Origin: a virus
IMG/VR virus record: IMGVR_UViG_3300036945_000482
Location: 1-47,892 of that record
Reading direction: 5' to 3' (one strand)
DNA: 47,892 bases
Positions within the stretch are counted from its first letter, which is position 1; every line of letters begins with the position of its first letter. The position numbers were made by a program, and so were the translations under genes. This document shows, piece after piece, positions 24,037-32,480 of the stretch. The notes beneath the pieces are model-generated. The model searched no databases and was not told where the DNA came from. It saw only the letters and a list, made by a program, of their open reading frames with translations.

Positions 24037-24401
24037 ACTGGTCCGAGTACCCCAACTTCTCCGAAGCTGAGCTCAAGTGCAAGCACACAGGGAAGTGCGA
24101 GATGGTTCCTCAGTTCATGGAGCGTCTCCAGAAGCTGCGGGTTGCTTACGGCAAGCCCATGGAAGTCTCGAGTGGTTACCGGGATCCTTCACACCCTGTG
24201 GAAGCCAAGAAGCGGAGTCCTGGTGAGCACTCCTTTGGTCGTGCTGTGGACATCGCGGTCCAAGGCCCTGATGCAGTCCGTCTGATTGCTCTGGCTTACC
24301 TGGCTGGCTTCACCCGTATCGGGGTGCAGCAGAAAGGTACCGGTCGATTCATTCATTTAGGTGATGACCCCAAATTTCCCTCTGGGATCTGGAGCTACTG
24401 A
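24033..24401 (+). CDS. Endolysin, peptidase M15 family (122 aa)
   Basis: The start is GTG overlapping the holin stop, with AGAGGA upstream. The zinc-peptidase motif of VanY/M15_3 enzymes is visible: VSSGYRDPSHPVE, then SPGEHSFGRAVDIAV (His and Asp ligands) and RFIHLGDD (final His). Such enzymes cut D-Ala-containing peptide cross-links of peptidoglycan. At 122 residues it is a single-domain lysin without a cell-wall-binding module or signal peptide, so it needs the holin. Confidence 0.88.
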   Translation: MNWSEYPNFSEAELKCKHTGKCEMVPQFMERLQKLRVAYGKPMEVSSGYRDPSHPVEAKKRSPGEHSFGRAVDIAVQGPDAVRLIALAYLAGFTRIGVQQKGTGRFIHLGDDPKFPSGIWSY

Positions 24402-24961
24402 TGTCAGTGAACTGGAAAGAGGTAGGCGACTGGCTCAAGGGCAACGCTGGCACAGGAGCAGCTCTCGTGGGCTCGCTGCTGGTTGGTAACGTCCCTGGAG
24501 CAGTGGCTGCAGGGATCTCCTTGGTGAGCAGTGCTACTGGCGAAGCAGAGCCAGGAAAAGTACTGAGCGCTCTTCAAGGAGATCCTTCGACGATGCTGCG
24601 TCTACGGGAGCTGGCGATCCAAGAGGAAGCCAGCATCCGTGAGCACATCCGGGGCATGGAAGCGGATCGGCTGAAGGATGTTCAGGCAGAGCATGAACAG
24701 ACTCAGACCACGATCCGTGGTGGAGATGCTGCAGAGGATCCGTATGTGAGGCACACACGTCCTCTGATGGCTCGACAGTCCTGGTACGCCACGATGGCCT
24801 ACGTGATGGTGTTCGAGGCTCTGAAGCTCCTGGGAGTCTTCAGTGGTGGGGCAGTGCTCGAGCTGGCCATGTTGCTGGTGGCTCCGGCTGCTGCCTACAT
24901 CGGCTTCAGGACTCTGGACAAGCGATCGGTGATCGCTGCAGTGACCAAGCCAGTTCGATGA
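24401..24961 (+). CDS. Second holin-like membrane protein, 3-TM holin family (186 aa)
   Basis: An N-terminal Gly/Ala-rich helix (ALVGSLLVGNVPGAVAAGISL), a long charged coil (residues ~60-110), the motif DPYVRHTRPLMARQSW, and two C-terminal membrane segments (ATMAYVMVFEALKLL and VLELAMLLVAPAAAYIGF). The RPLMARQSW-type motif and layout fit the 'holin of 3TMs' family. It may be the main holin with the shorter one as pinholin or antiholin. Coupled to the endolysin by TGATG. Confidence 0.7.
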   Translation: MSVNWKEVGDWLKGNAGTGAALVGSLLVGNVPGAVAAGISLVSSATGEAEPGKVLSALQGDPSTMLRLRELAIQEEASIREHIRGMEADRLKDVQAEHEQTQTTIRGGDAAEDPYVRHTRPLMARQSWYATMAYVMVFEALKLLGVFSGGAVLELAMLLVAPAAAYIGFRTLDKRSVIAAVTKPVR

Positions 24962-25296
24962 ACGAGGTCTCACTGAAAGACTGTGAGGCGTTCGATGAGT
25001 ACATCAAGAAGTGGCAAGGGATTCTCAGTCTGAATGACTGGAGGATCGAGAGGTCGACACGAAGACCCAAGAAGAACATGGCTGAAGTCGTTTTCAACGA
25101 TGGAGCCATGTTGGCCACGTACGCCATCGGACAGAACTTCGGTTCTGCGGAAGTCACTCCCGACTCACTGGAGCGTACTGCGCTGCATGAGGTTCTCCAC
25201 GTACGGCTTCGCAAGTTCAAGATGGATCAAAGCGAAGCCAATGAACACGAGATCGTGAACATGTTCGAAAAGCTGTTGATGGAGATGTACAAATGA
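24958..25296 (+). CDS. Small HExxH protein (112 aa)
   Basis: HEVLHVRL at residues ~80-87 is a zinc-metallopeptidase type HExxH with a Glu in ANEHEIVNMFEKLL further on that could be the third ligand. The rest is helical. Many tailed phages carry such a protein near lysis or replication genes; substrate is unknown. It overlaps both neighbours by four bases. Confidence 0.6.
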   Translation: MNEVSLKDCEAFDEYIKKWQGILSLNDWRIERSTRRPKKNMAEVVFNDGAMLATYAIGQNFGSAEVTPDSLERTALHEVLHVRLRKFKMDQSEANEHEIVNMFEKLLMEMYK

Positions 25297-26078
25297 ATGC
25301 CGCCCGTATCGTCACGCTCGACATCGAGACTTCACCCATCCTGGCTTACGTCTGGGGGCTCTTCAAGCAGTTCGTTGGACTGAACCAGATCGTGTCCGAC
25401 TGGTCGATCATCAGTTTCTCCTACAAGTGGTTGGACAAGCACAAGGTGCATCACTTCAATACTGGAGGCAAGGGAATCGGTGAGGTTCGCAACGACAGGC
25501 AGCTGCTGTTGCTGCTTTGGGAAGTACTCGACAAGGCCGACATCGTCGTGGCTCAGAACGGGGTGAAGTTTGATGTCAAGAAGATCAATGCTCGCTTTAT
25601 CGAACTGGGCCTTCCTCCTCCGACGCCGTACAAGGTGGTTGACACCATGCTTCAAGCCAAAGCTATTGCAGCGTTCACGTCGAACAAGCTGGCCTGGCTC
25701 AGTGAGATCCTGACGGATCAACCCAAGAGCAGGCATGAGAAGTTCCCTGGCTTCGAGCTGTGGACAGAGTGCCTGGCCGACAACCCGGAAGCCTGGGAAG
25801 AGATGAGGCTGTACAACGACCAGGACATCCGAGCGACCGAGAGGGTCTACCTGATGTTGCGTCCGTACATGGTGGGTCACCCGAACGTGGCTGCGTACAA
25901 CGCCAACACCGACATGCAGTGTCCGAAGTGCTCTTCGACCAACCTGCAGCGTCGTGGACTGGCTCTGACCCAAGCGGGTCAGTACCAGCGGTATCGATGC
26001 GGTGGGTGTGGTGGCTGGGCTCGTACCCGGTACACGGAGAACCCCATCGAGAAGCGTCGATCGCTTCTCATGAACTAA
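25293..26078 (+). CDS. DnaQ-like 3'-5' exonuclease with zinc ribbon (261 aa)
   Basis: The RNase H-fold DEDD motifs are present: TLDIETSP (Asp, Glu), VVAQNGVKFDVKKINARF (Asp) and YNDQDIRATERVY (last Asp with upstream Tyr, DEDDy type). Residues ~210-245 form a zinc ribbon with CPKC and CGGC. This arrangement is known in phage-encoded exonucleases that may process DNA or RNA. It is odd to find it at the end of the lysis cassette. The stop overlaps the stop of the convergent gene. Confidence 0.75.
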   Translation: MNAARIVTLDIETSPILAYVWGLFKQFVGLNQIVSDWSIISFSYKWLDKHKVHHFNTGGKGIGEVRNDRQLLLLLWEVLDKADIVVAQNGVKFDVKKINARFIELGLPPPTPYKVVDTMLQAKAIAAFTSNKLAWLSEILTDQPKSRHEKFPGFELWTECLADNPEAWEEMRLYNDQDIRATERVYLMLRPYMVGHPNVAAYNANTDMQCPKCSSTNLQRRGLALTQAGQYQRYRCGGCGGWARTRYTENPIEKRRSLLMN

Positions 26079-26320
26079 GGTTCGGTCAGCTCACCACACT
26101 GGCTACGGAAGAAGTAGGGAGTAGCTCCCTTCTTGCTGAAAAGCCAGTTGTCTGGTTCATCGAGCATGGCGCAGACTCTGCCACCGTTGTCGACGAAGAC
26201 GAGCTTGGATGGGGTGTACCCAGGGTTGCCTGGGATCCCATCACCAAACTCCTCGAAGCCGATGATGGTGGCAGCACCCAAGGGTGTCATGATCCTCTGA
26301 GAGACGCGGAGCTCACTCAT
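26075..26320 (-). CDS. Small conserved phage protein (81 aa)
   Basis: It is strand-rich: LRVSQRIMTPLGAATIIGFEEF followed by LVFVDNGGRV and an SQC near the end. The 'QRxxTPxGxATIxGFE' pattern occurs in many small phage proteins of unknown function and resembles small SH3-like barrels. It is the last gene of the leftward middle block and ends tail to tail with the exonuclease gene. Confidence 0.6.
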   Translation of the reverse strand: MSELRVSQRIMTPLGAATIIGFEEFGDGIPGNPGYTPSKLVFVDNGGRVCAMLDEPDNWLFSKKGATPYFFRSQCGELTEP

Positions 26321-26571
26321 GGTTTGTCCTTCGTGATGCCGTGGGCTCGCTCAATGGCGCGGGCGAACCTGAACGCATATAAACTGTCCGCCCCTCCGTG
26401 TATGGCTTGGGTGTCGAGTCGGTTGATCTGCTCATCCGTCAGCGGCTCACGCTGGGCCAGTGCTGCGGCTGCGTAGGAGCGCATTTGGTCGGCGGTGTAC
26501 CCGTGCAGATTGCCCTGCTCGGGATCGTATCCAAGCCATTCCTGGTGTGGCAGCGGCGGTAGTGTGTCCAT
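26317..26571 (-). CDS. Small conserved protein (84 aa)
   Basis: I start at 26571, where AAGGAAC lies six bases before the ATG. Conserved-looking parts are GYTADQMRSYAAAALAQRE and LTDEQINRLD. These phrases are common in accessory proteins of phages and prophages of Burkholderiales. No known fold or activity. Confidence 0.6.
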   Translation of the reverse strand: MDTLPPLPHQEWLGYDPEQGNLHGYTADQMRSYAAAALAQREPLTDEQINRLDTQAIHGGADSLYAFRFARAIERAHGITKDKP

Positions 26572-26584
26572 GTTGTTCCTTGCG

Positions 26585-26848
26585 TCAGGCATCGAAGCCC
26601 TCGTAGTAGTCGGCACGAAGAAGATCGTGGTGGTCTTCTGCGAGTTGGGCTTCCACCTCAGGGGTGATGTAGCGGTCGAGCCAGGCAGCAGGACGACCTC
26701 TGCGGTCGAGCAGCTCGAACTCGAACTCTTCTGAATCTCCTTCGTGGCAGTCTTCAGGAGGACCACTCACAGTGGCTGGGATACCTGGAAGGTAGTGGGT
26801 CACCTTGCACTGGCAGGGGATGCCGTTGACCTTGGTTTCGAAGATCAT
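26585..26848 (-). CDS. Small conserved phage protein (87 aa)
   Basis: It starts with MIFETKVNGIPCQCKVTHYLPG and contains ELLDRRGRPAAWLDRYITP. The pattern is typical of small beta-rich proteins seen in proteobacterial phages. GAGGAG is eight bases before the ATG, and the gene overlaps the preceding stop. Function unknown. Confidence 0.6.
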   Translation of the reverse strand: MIFETKVNGIPCQCKVTHYLPGIPATVSGPPEDCHEGDSEEFEFELLDRRGRPAAWLDRYITPEVEAQLAEDHHDLLRADYYEGFDA

Positions 26849-27270
26849 TTGAGTGCTCCTCTCAGGGCTTCCTTGGCCATGCCGTTCATACGAACTTGCA
26901 TCTCGCCCTCGGCGTATCTCTTGATGCGGGCGTCCAGATCAGCCACCAGGGGCGCCATGGCCTCGTACACGGCCTTAGACACAGCAGTCGTTGCTGCGGC
27001 CGTTGCCTGCTCCTTCAGTCGCTTCTCGGTCTCGTCGGACAGCTTGACGCCCTTCCAGACCTTCGAGGTCAGCCCTTCGGCTGCCAGCGCCTGCTCCACG
27101 ATGAGCTTGCACTGCGATTCGATGTGATTGCGAGTCACGGAGAGCTCGCGGTCAACGATCTTTCGCACTGTCTCGTTGATGACGGCCTGCTGCAGCTCCA
27201 GACGGATCTCACTGCCTTCAGGGAATAGGGCGGCCATGGCGGCGGCGTCGAGTTTCAGTTGGATGCTCAT
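26845..27270 (-). CDS. Hypothetical helical protein (141 aa)
   Basis: The protein is mostly alpha-helical and charged, with Ala-rich heptad-like stretches (ETEKRLKEQATAAATTAVSKAVYEAM, quoted in part) that suggest a coiled coil over residues ~75-130. It follows a terminator, so it likely has its own promoter or depends on read-through. No motif identifies it. Confidence 0.55.
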   Translation of the reverse strand: MSIQLKLDAAAMAALFPEGSEIRLELQQAVINETVRKIVDRELSVTRNHIESQCKLIVEQALAAEGLTSKVWKGVKLSDETEKRLKEQATAAATTAVSKAVYEAMAPLVADLDARIKRYAEGEMQVRMNGMAKEALRGALK

Positions 27271-27282
27271 GACTCTCTTTGG

Positions 27283-27310
27283 AAAGAAGAAGGCCCACCG
27301 AAGTGGGCTT
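27283..27310 (-). terminator. Rho-independent terminator after VWA gene
   Basis: Minus-strand stem GCCCAC-TTCG-GTGGGC followed by CTTCTTCTTT. UUCG loop and pyrimidine tail make this a good terminator for the gene ending at 27330. Confidence 0.8.
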
Positions 27311-27329
27311 CTCTCGTTGCGACAGCTAC

Positions 27330-28610
27330 TTACGCTGTCATGGCTTGACGTGCAGCAGGCACTGCCCAGCGCTTGCCCTTGATGGGGCTCATCTGCTTCT
27401 CGATCAGGGACTGGACGATGCCGTTGGCACCACAGTACTGACGGGCTTCTTCACGGGTCTCGAAGTACGCCCGCATCGGAGTCACCGGGATCGGGCTCTT
27501 GGTCGGACGGTTGGTCACCGGGACGGAGATCAGTTGCACCGGAGCCGGAGCAGCTGCGACCACCTTGGGTTGTAGGTAGGCCAGATCAGCTTCCGTGAAC
27601 GGAACACCGATCTCCTTCCAGTAGATGACACCCGAGCCACCGACGAGCTTGCGGTTCACCGACTCGCTCTGGATGAAGATGTCGTAGGCCTTGTGGTCAC
27701 CGGGGTGGAGACGTGCATTGCGATCGCTCGGCAGACCGATCATGCTGCGAGCCTGTGCACCAGCGAAGATCTTGCCGCTGGCTTGATCCCGCACCAGGAC
27801 TTGCTTGGTGTACGACACCTTGGATTCCGTCTTGCTGAGCTGGTAGAACGCAGCACCCTTCAGGTAGTCCATGCGGTGACGTAGGATGAACGGACGGATC
27901 TCGACACCGTTGTCCTCCATCGGAACCACGTACAGGCTGACTTTCTTGGAGATGTCCTCCAGGAGAGCCAGGTTGACCGCTGCAGCGTTGGCGTAGAACG
28001 AACTAGTGGCCTTCACACCTGCGCTGCGACCAGCGAAGTAGCTGCCCATGGCTGCGGTGGTCTGAGCCGTCGAGACGGCCATACCAGCAGCAGTGGTGTC
28101 CCACGACTGAAGGTTGCCTTCCGGGATGCCCAGCGACAGCAGGTTCTGCTGGTGGTCTCGTCCCAGGTTCTTGGGCACTCGAGCCACGAAAGTCCAGCGA
28201 CCGGTGGCCAGCAGCGGAGCCATCTTCTGACGCAGATTGTTCAGAGCCGTGACACCGTCTGTGGCTTCACCGTCCGTGGTCATCATGACCAGCACCGACA
28301 CATCATCCTTACGGATGTCCGGCAGCGACAGGAGCATGTCGATCAGCTTGGCAGTGCTGCCCCACAGCGGAGTGCGGCTTTCAGCTCGCCAGTTGGTGAC
28401 GGGCTTGAGGACGTGGGGGTTGGAAACGGTGACGCTCAGAGGGTTGCTGTGGCCGTCCACTTCGACCACCGACACCACGGTATCCAGCATCTCTTGGGAA
28501 GCTGCGTTCTTCACGGCTTCGATGTTGGTGTTGAAGTCTTTGGCAGCGGCAGTAGCCAGGTCAGCCATCGAACCCGAGTGGTCGTTGACGAAGTTGATGT
28601 AGTTCTTCAT
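27330..28610 (-). CDS. VWA-domain protein with duplicated C-terminal module (426 aa)
   Basis: The von Willebrand A metal site is visible: FVNDHSGSM at residues ~6-14 (D-x-S-x-S) and MMTTDGEATDG (~120) for the later Thr and Asp positions. VWA domains bind partner proteins through a metal ion. The last ~50 residues (YFETREEARQYCGANG...KRWAV) form a module that is repeated as a free-standing 62-residue protein at 28718. I start at 28610; the frame extends 12 codons further, but those overlap the upstream terminator. No clear ribosome site. Confidence 0.7.
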   Translation of the reverse strand: MKNYINFVNDHSGSMADLATAAAKDFNTNIEAVKNAASQEMLDTVVSVVEVDGHSNPLSVTVSNPHVLKPVTNWRAESRTPLWGSTAKLIDMLLSLPDIRKDDVSVLVMMTTDGEATDGVTALNNLRQKMAPLLATGRWTFVARVPKNLGRDHQQNLLSLGIPEGNLQSWDTTAAGMAVSTAQTTAAMGSYFAGRSAGVKATSSFYANAAAVNLALLEDISKKVSLYVVPMEDNGVEIRPFILRHRMDYLKGAAFYQLSKTESKVSYTKQVLVRDQASGKIFAGAQARSMIGLPSDRNARLHPGDHKAYDIFIQSESVNRKLVGGSGVIYWKEIGVPFTEADLAYLQPKVVAAAPAPVQLISVPVTNRPTKSPIPVTPMRAYFETREEARQYCGANGIVQSLIEKQMSPIKGKRWAVPAARQAMTA

Positions 28611-28629
28611 AGGTAGTAGCGCTTTTGGA

Positions 28630-28655
28630 AAGAAAAAAGGCTCCACATGGGAGCC
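28630..28655 (-). terminator. Rho-independent terminator between small-module gene and VWA gene
   Basis: Minus-strand stem GGCTCC/GGAGCC with a five-base loop, followed by TTTTTTCTTT. The downstream tail resembles that of the terminator at 27283. Confidence 0.85.
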
Positions 28656-28717
28656 GGTTGGGGGAACAGGGTTTGCTGGGTGCCTCTGAATTCGAGGCGA
28701 AGAGGGTTACTGCTCGA

Positions 28718-28906
28718 TCAGACGAACCAGCGCTTGCTCTTGGGTGCGAAGTAGTAGGTGTTTTTGTTGATCACCGACTGGGGGACACCGATCTCAGCGC
28801 AGTACTGACGAGCTTCTTCACGGGTAGTGAAGTAGCGCACAGGGTGGATGTTGAGCACCAGGTGTTGAGGAGATGCTTGAGTTGCGGGGCTGACTTGGTT
28901 TTGCAT
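28718..28906 (-). CDS. Free-standing copy of the VWA protein's C-terminal module (62 aa)
   Basis: Residues ~20-62 (VRYFTTREEARQYCAEIGVPQS...KSKRWFV) closely match the C-terminus of the VWA protein at 27330, with the same TREEARQYC core and KRW ending. TAAGGAAC is well placed before the ATG. It sits directly after the DNA polymerase. The shared module probably binds a common partner. Confidence 0.7.
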   Translation of the reverse strand: MQNQVSPATQASPQHLVLNIHPVRYFTTREEARQYCAEIGVPQSVINKNTYYFAPKSKRWFV

Positions 28907-28915
28907 GAAAGTTCC

Positions 28916-31552
28916 TTACGCCACAGCCAGGAGTTCTTCTTTGGTGGCTTGACAGATGTCGAAGATCTCCTCGCGGTTCGCACCGTTGGGGAGGGTGGTT
29001 GCTTTGGCCCAGTTGGGCCAAAAGATGTCGAGTGCAGCACCGAGCTTCACAGTGGGGTGCTGGATTTCAGAGAGCTCTTGCCACTGCATGGACTTGATGA
29101 GCTCACGGTTGGCGAACTCCATGACATCGGAGCGATCCCGCACCAGGACATAAATTGCGTCGTGAATAAGGGCCACTGGCTTGATGTCGAGTCGGTATGG
29201 GGAGGCCCACACCTTCTTCATGAAGTCCACTGCAGCACGGTTGTTGAGGAGACCATAGGACTGACCCATGGCATTACCGGCTGTCCGTCCTTCGGCTGAC
29301 GCCTCGTACGGCATCCGGCTACCCCAGACCACCTGGCCAAGGAGAGGCGTCCTCACCCTGAGCCCGAAGGCTACGGTGACGAATCCATCCTTGGTGGCTT
29401 GCTTGAGCCGGTCTTCTGTGTACTTGTCAGACTCTTTGTAGAGCTCATGGTAGTTGGCTTCTATGGATTTGCTGGTGTCCTCATCCCAACCCAGGTTGCT
29501 CATCATTCCGTGGTATGTCCCCCCATAGGTAAGGAGGAACGTCGGTGCTTTTGAGTCTTGCCGTAGATCGGGATGAGTTTTCTTGATTGAGTTGACTGAC
29601 TTGGGGTCAGTCACATCAATGTGTGCCAGCTTGTCTTTGAAGTAGTACGCAGCTCTTAGTGAATGTCCGTCAAAGCCTTTGGTGTAGACAGCGATCTTGT
29701 TTGAATCCTTGGTCGTCAGAGCCGAGATCATGTCCTCCAACGAGTTGAAGTCCGCACCACAGAACAACCAGCCTGGTGGTCCCACGAAGCACTCTTTGAT
29801 GAGCTTGGCGTAGACCGAGTTGGCTGGGATGTTCTGCAGGTTGGGATCACTGCTTGACAACCGGCCGGAGACGGTTCCACCCAGGTTGAAGCTGCCATGG
29901 AGCCAGACGACTCCATCACCCTTCTCGATTGCCTGTTCGAAGGCAGGAATGAACGTCGACAGGATCTTGCTGGCTTTGCCGTAGCCGATCAACGCAGCCA
30001 GGAGAGACTTGAAGGTCGGCTCTTGGGTATGGTTGATCAGCTTCTCGATCGTGTCGGCACCGGTCGCAGGTTGCTTGGTCTCGGTAAAGTCGATCTTCGG
30101 AAGCCCCATCTGGTCGTACAGCAGACGCTGCAGCTGAGGACCGGAGTTCGGGTTGAACACCTTGTCATCGAAGTGAGACAGCGGATGTTGCTTTACCTTC
30201 AGCTTGGCGTTGGCTTCCTCCATCGCAGTCTGTCGGTGGATCAGGTTGAAAGCCTGGATCAGCTTGGAGTTGATGATCACATCAAGGTGACCATCCCGAA
30301 TCCTTTCCAGCTTGGCTCTGACCTCTACCACCTTGACAGGATCCAGAGGCATGCCTGTGAGCTCCATCTGGAGGATGAGCTTCATGCTGGGCAGCATCAG
30401 GCCGTAGTACAGCTCCTCTTGCTGGTCAGCCACCATGATCGGGGTGTACTTCTCCCGCACGTAGGCGGTCGAGAGTGCATCTATCAGGTTGTACTCAAGG
30501 AGCTTGTCCAGAGGTACCTTGCGGATGTCCTTGACCTCCACAGCCCAGTTCCCAGCAAACTCATGAGCCAGAGCCTTGAGGCCCAGCACATTGCCTGCGG
30601 TGGAGTTGGTGGCCAGGTAGGCGATGATCTTCGTATCCTGGATCGATCGGGTCATCACTTCCAGGCCTTTGAGCAGCCCTTCAGTGTCAAGACCGTTCTT
30701 CATCCACAAGGTGTAGATGATGACCTTCACGTCATAGCCACCGCTGTGCCAGGTGAGCTCTCCCTTGTAGGTCTCCAGGAAGTTCTTCAGCAGAGCACGG
30801 ACAGCCTGGTTTGCATGGAAGTACCCCGCGAATGGTCCTTCCCCTGTTGTTGTGTAAACCGCCTGAGCCCCGTCTGAGTAGGGTTTGTAATCACAGGGGA
30901 AGGCGATCCCGTTGTGCTGGTCCCAGGCGAAGCTGATGGTGCCAATGCCAGCCTTGTCAAAAGCCAGCGAGAAGGCCTCAATGTCTGCGGTGAGCCTCGG
31001 ATACTGGTGCAGTGCTTCCAGAGCCTCCTGGATCGATTTGAGGCCTTTTGGGTACTGTGCCGAGTGAATGATCCCCCGACCCAGAGGCTGGTAGGTGCCT
31101 TGGACGGAATTCGCCAGGGTCTTCAGGCTCAGGTCGAGCTTGGCTTGGAGCTCCGGGTTGTAGATCAGGGCATGGAAGTTCATGCCCAGAACCACTTGCA
31201 TGTGCTCGTAGCCCTTGATCTTGCAGGGCAGCACATAGCCAAAGTGGGGTTCAGCTTTGGCTTGTCCCGTCAGTACCTTGAAGTAGGCACTGTCGGTGAC
31301 GTAGAGCCAGGTGGTACTCAGGGACTGGAGTGCTGACAGGAGCTTGGCCAGGTAGTCCTTGATGAACGTGGCAGGTGCTTTGCCCACATCGTTGTACTCG
31401 AGCGTGAAGGCGATCAGATCCTTGCGAAAAAGGCCGAGCTGATCCAGTGGGTTGATGTAGTTGTTCTCGATCTCCTGCCTGTTGAAGGAGGAGGCCTTCA
31501 CCAGCACGGCTGTGCTGTAGGTCGGATGGTCTTCCCAGAGGATGTGGCGCAT
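28916..31552 (-). CDS. Family A DNA polymerase (N4 gp39-like, 878 aa)
   Basis: The size equals N4 DNA polymerase. The 3'-5' exonuclease domain has LTADIEAF (Asp, Glu) and LLEYNLIDALS (Tyr-Asp). The polymerase domain shows GGTVSGRLSSSDPNLQNIP, motif A FCGADFNSLEDM, motif B SKAPTFLLTYGG and motif C ALIHDAIY with the catalytic His-Asp. It is the replicative polymerase with proofreading. In N4 it acts with SSB and host factors. It lies just downstream of the helicase and gp38-like genes, as in N4. Confidence 0.93.
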   Translation of the reverse strand: MRHILWEDHPTYSTAVLVKASSFNRQEIENNYINPLDQLGLFRKDLIAFTLEYNDVGKAPATFIKDYLAKLLSALQSLSTTWLYVTDSAYFKVLTGQAKAEPHFGYVLPCKIKGYEHMQVVLGMNFHALIYNPELQAKLDLSLKTLANSVQGTYQPLGRGIIHSAQYPKGLKSIQEALEALHQYPRLTADIEAFSLAFDKAGIGTISFAWDQHNGIAFPCDYKPYSDGAQAVYTTTGEGPFAGYFHANQAVRALLKNFLETYKGELTWHSGGYDVKVIIYTLWMKNGLDTEGLLKGLEVMTRSIQDTKIIAYLATNSTAGNVLGLKALAHEFAGNWAVEVKDIRKVPLDKLLEYNLIDALSTAYVREKYTPIMVADQQEELYYGLMLPSMKLILQMELTGMPLDPVKVVEVRAKLERIRDGHLDVIINSKLIQAFNLIHRQTAMEEANAKLKVKQHPLSHFDDKVFNPNSGPQLQRLLYDQMGLPKIDFTETKQPATGADTIEKLINHTQEPTFKSLLAALIGYGKASKILSTFIPAFEQAIEKGDGVVWLHGSFNLGGTVSGRLSSSDPNLQNIPANSVYAKLIKECFVGPPGWLFCGADFNSLEDMISALTTKDSNKIAVYTKGFDGHSLRAAYYFKDKLAHIDVTDPKSVNSIKKTHPDLRQDSKAPTFLLTYGGTYHGMMSNLGWDEDTSKSIEANYHELYKESDKYTEDRLKQATKDGFVTVAFGLRVRTPLLGQVVWGSRMPYEASAEGRTAGNAMGQSYGLLNNRAAVDFMKKVWASPYRLDIKPVALIHDAIYVLVRDRSDVMEFANRELIKSMQWQELSEIQHPTVKLGAALDIFWPNWAKATTLPNGANREEIFDICQATKEELLAVA

Positions 31553-31556
31553 TTGA

Positions 31557-31730
31557 TCATTCCCCGTTCTTGTTAATGCAACGGAACAGGTTGGGTTTCA
31601 AGTTGAGTTTTGCTGCGGCTTTAAGGCACGAGCTTTGCCCATTGAAATCACCTATTGGTCGCCAGTCGTAGGTATCTTGGCGCATGTATCCTGAACCAAC
31701 CAAGGTCCATATCACGAGAAGAGTTGACAT
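31557..31730 (-). CDS. Small protein with N-terminal hydrophobic segment (57 aa)
   Basis: The first ~15 residues (MSTLLVIWTLVGSGY) look like a signal anchor. The rest contains IGDFNGQSSCLKAAAKLNL and FRCINK with two cysteines, a pattern repeated in many tiny phage proteins. It may be periplasmic with a disulfide. It is packed between the 66-residue protein and DNA polymerase. Confidence 0.6.
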   Translation of the reverse strand: MSTLLVIWTLVGSGYMRQDTYDWRPIGDFNGQSSCLKAAAKLNLKPNLFRCINKNGE

Positions 31731-31737
31731 AGGTCTT

Positions 31738-31938
31738 TCAGTCGGTGTAGCTGCCGTACAGGGCACCCACAGGAACGTCACTGTCTTCGTCTTGGTAACG
31801 CTTGAGCGTTGCCTTGGCTTGATGCCGGTGAGCACGTTGTTCCAGCTTGCGCTGAACATGTCCGTTCTCACTGGCTTGGCCTCGGCGGCATTGCGTGCAG
31901 CCGCAAGACTTGAGAGTGAGCTTTGTGTTGGTGTCCAT
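31738..31938 (-). CDS. Small Cys-containing conserved phage protein (66 aa)
   Basis: It begins MDTNTKLTLKSCGCTQCRRGQ, a CxCxxC cluster that could bind a metal, followed by a very basic helix and a VGALYGSYTD end. Such proteins recur in phage replication regions. GAAGGAATCC before the ATG is a strong ribosome site. Function unknown. Confidence 0.65.
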   Translation of the reverse strand: MDTNTKLTLKSCGCTQCRRGQASENGHVQRKLEQRAHRHQAKATLKRYQDEDSDVPVGALYGSYTD

Positions 31939-31948
31939 GAGGATTCCT

Positions 31949-32464
31949 TCAGAGCAGCAGGTTCATGACAAGGCGCTGCCGCATCATGTCGATTGGTGCC
32001 TGGTTCTTCGACTGGAGATGCAGCACACGTTCATCTGGAAGGCTGGTGTTCCTGCAAGGGCAGGTGGCCATCATCTTGGTGAGCGGGTGGTGCACCGACT
32101 CAGGAAAGATCCTGAGATAGTCGGTCAGGTCGGGGGAGGAGTTGAGCACCTGGTTGATGAATCCCAGGACATAGGGCAACTCGTGGTTGTTGAGTTGCTC
32201 CACTTCCTCGAGATACTCGTCCATGGTGGCCCTCAGTGCAGGCACCAGACGATTCTTTCGAAGAGGTGGTGCAGTCACGTCGCAATTATAGGTAACCCCC
32301 TTGTAGGAGAAATGCTTGTGGCCGTAGCCACCCATTACCGTATTGCGAATCACCAGAGTCTCGAGCCGAGTCCTGAATTGCTTCTGGACTGGCTCATAGA
32401 GGAAGGAATACAGAGCATCCTTGATCTTGGACTTGGTGTAAGGGTCGTACTCGAGCTTTTCCAT
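31949..32464 (-). CDS. N4 gp38-like protein of unknown function (about 171 aa)
   Basis: Between helicase and DNA polymerase N4 has gene 38, and this protein occupies the same place. It has no catalytic motif; recognisable stretches are RLVPALRATMDEYLEEVEQL and HPLTKMMATCPCRN, the latter with a CPC. The start is uncertain: ATG at 32464 without a clear ribosome site, or GTG at 32494 overlapping the helicase stop. Confidence 0.6.
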   Translation of the reverse strand: MEKLEYDPYTKSKIKDALYSFLYEPVQKQFRTRLETLVIRNTVMGGYGHKHFSYKGVTYNCDVTAPPLRKNRLVPALRATMDEYLEEVEQLNNHELPYVLGFINQVLNSSPDLTDYLRIFPESVHHPLTKMMATCPCRNTSLPDERVLHLQSKNQAPIDMMRQRLVMNLLL

Positions 32465-32480
32465 GATGGAGACTTGGTTG

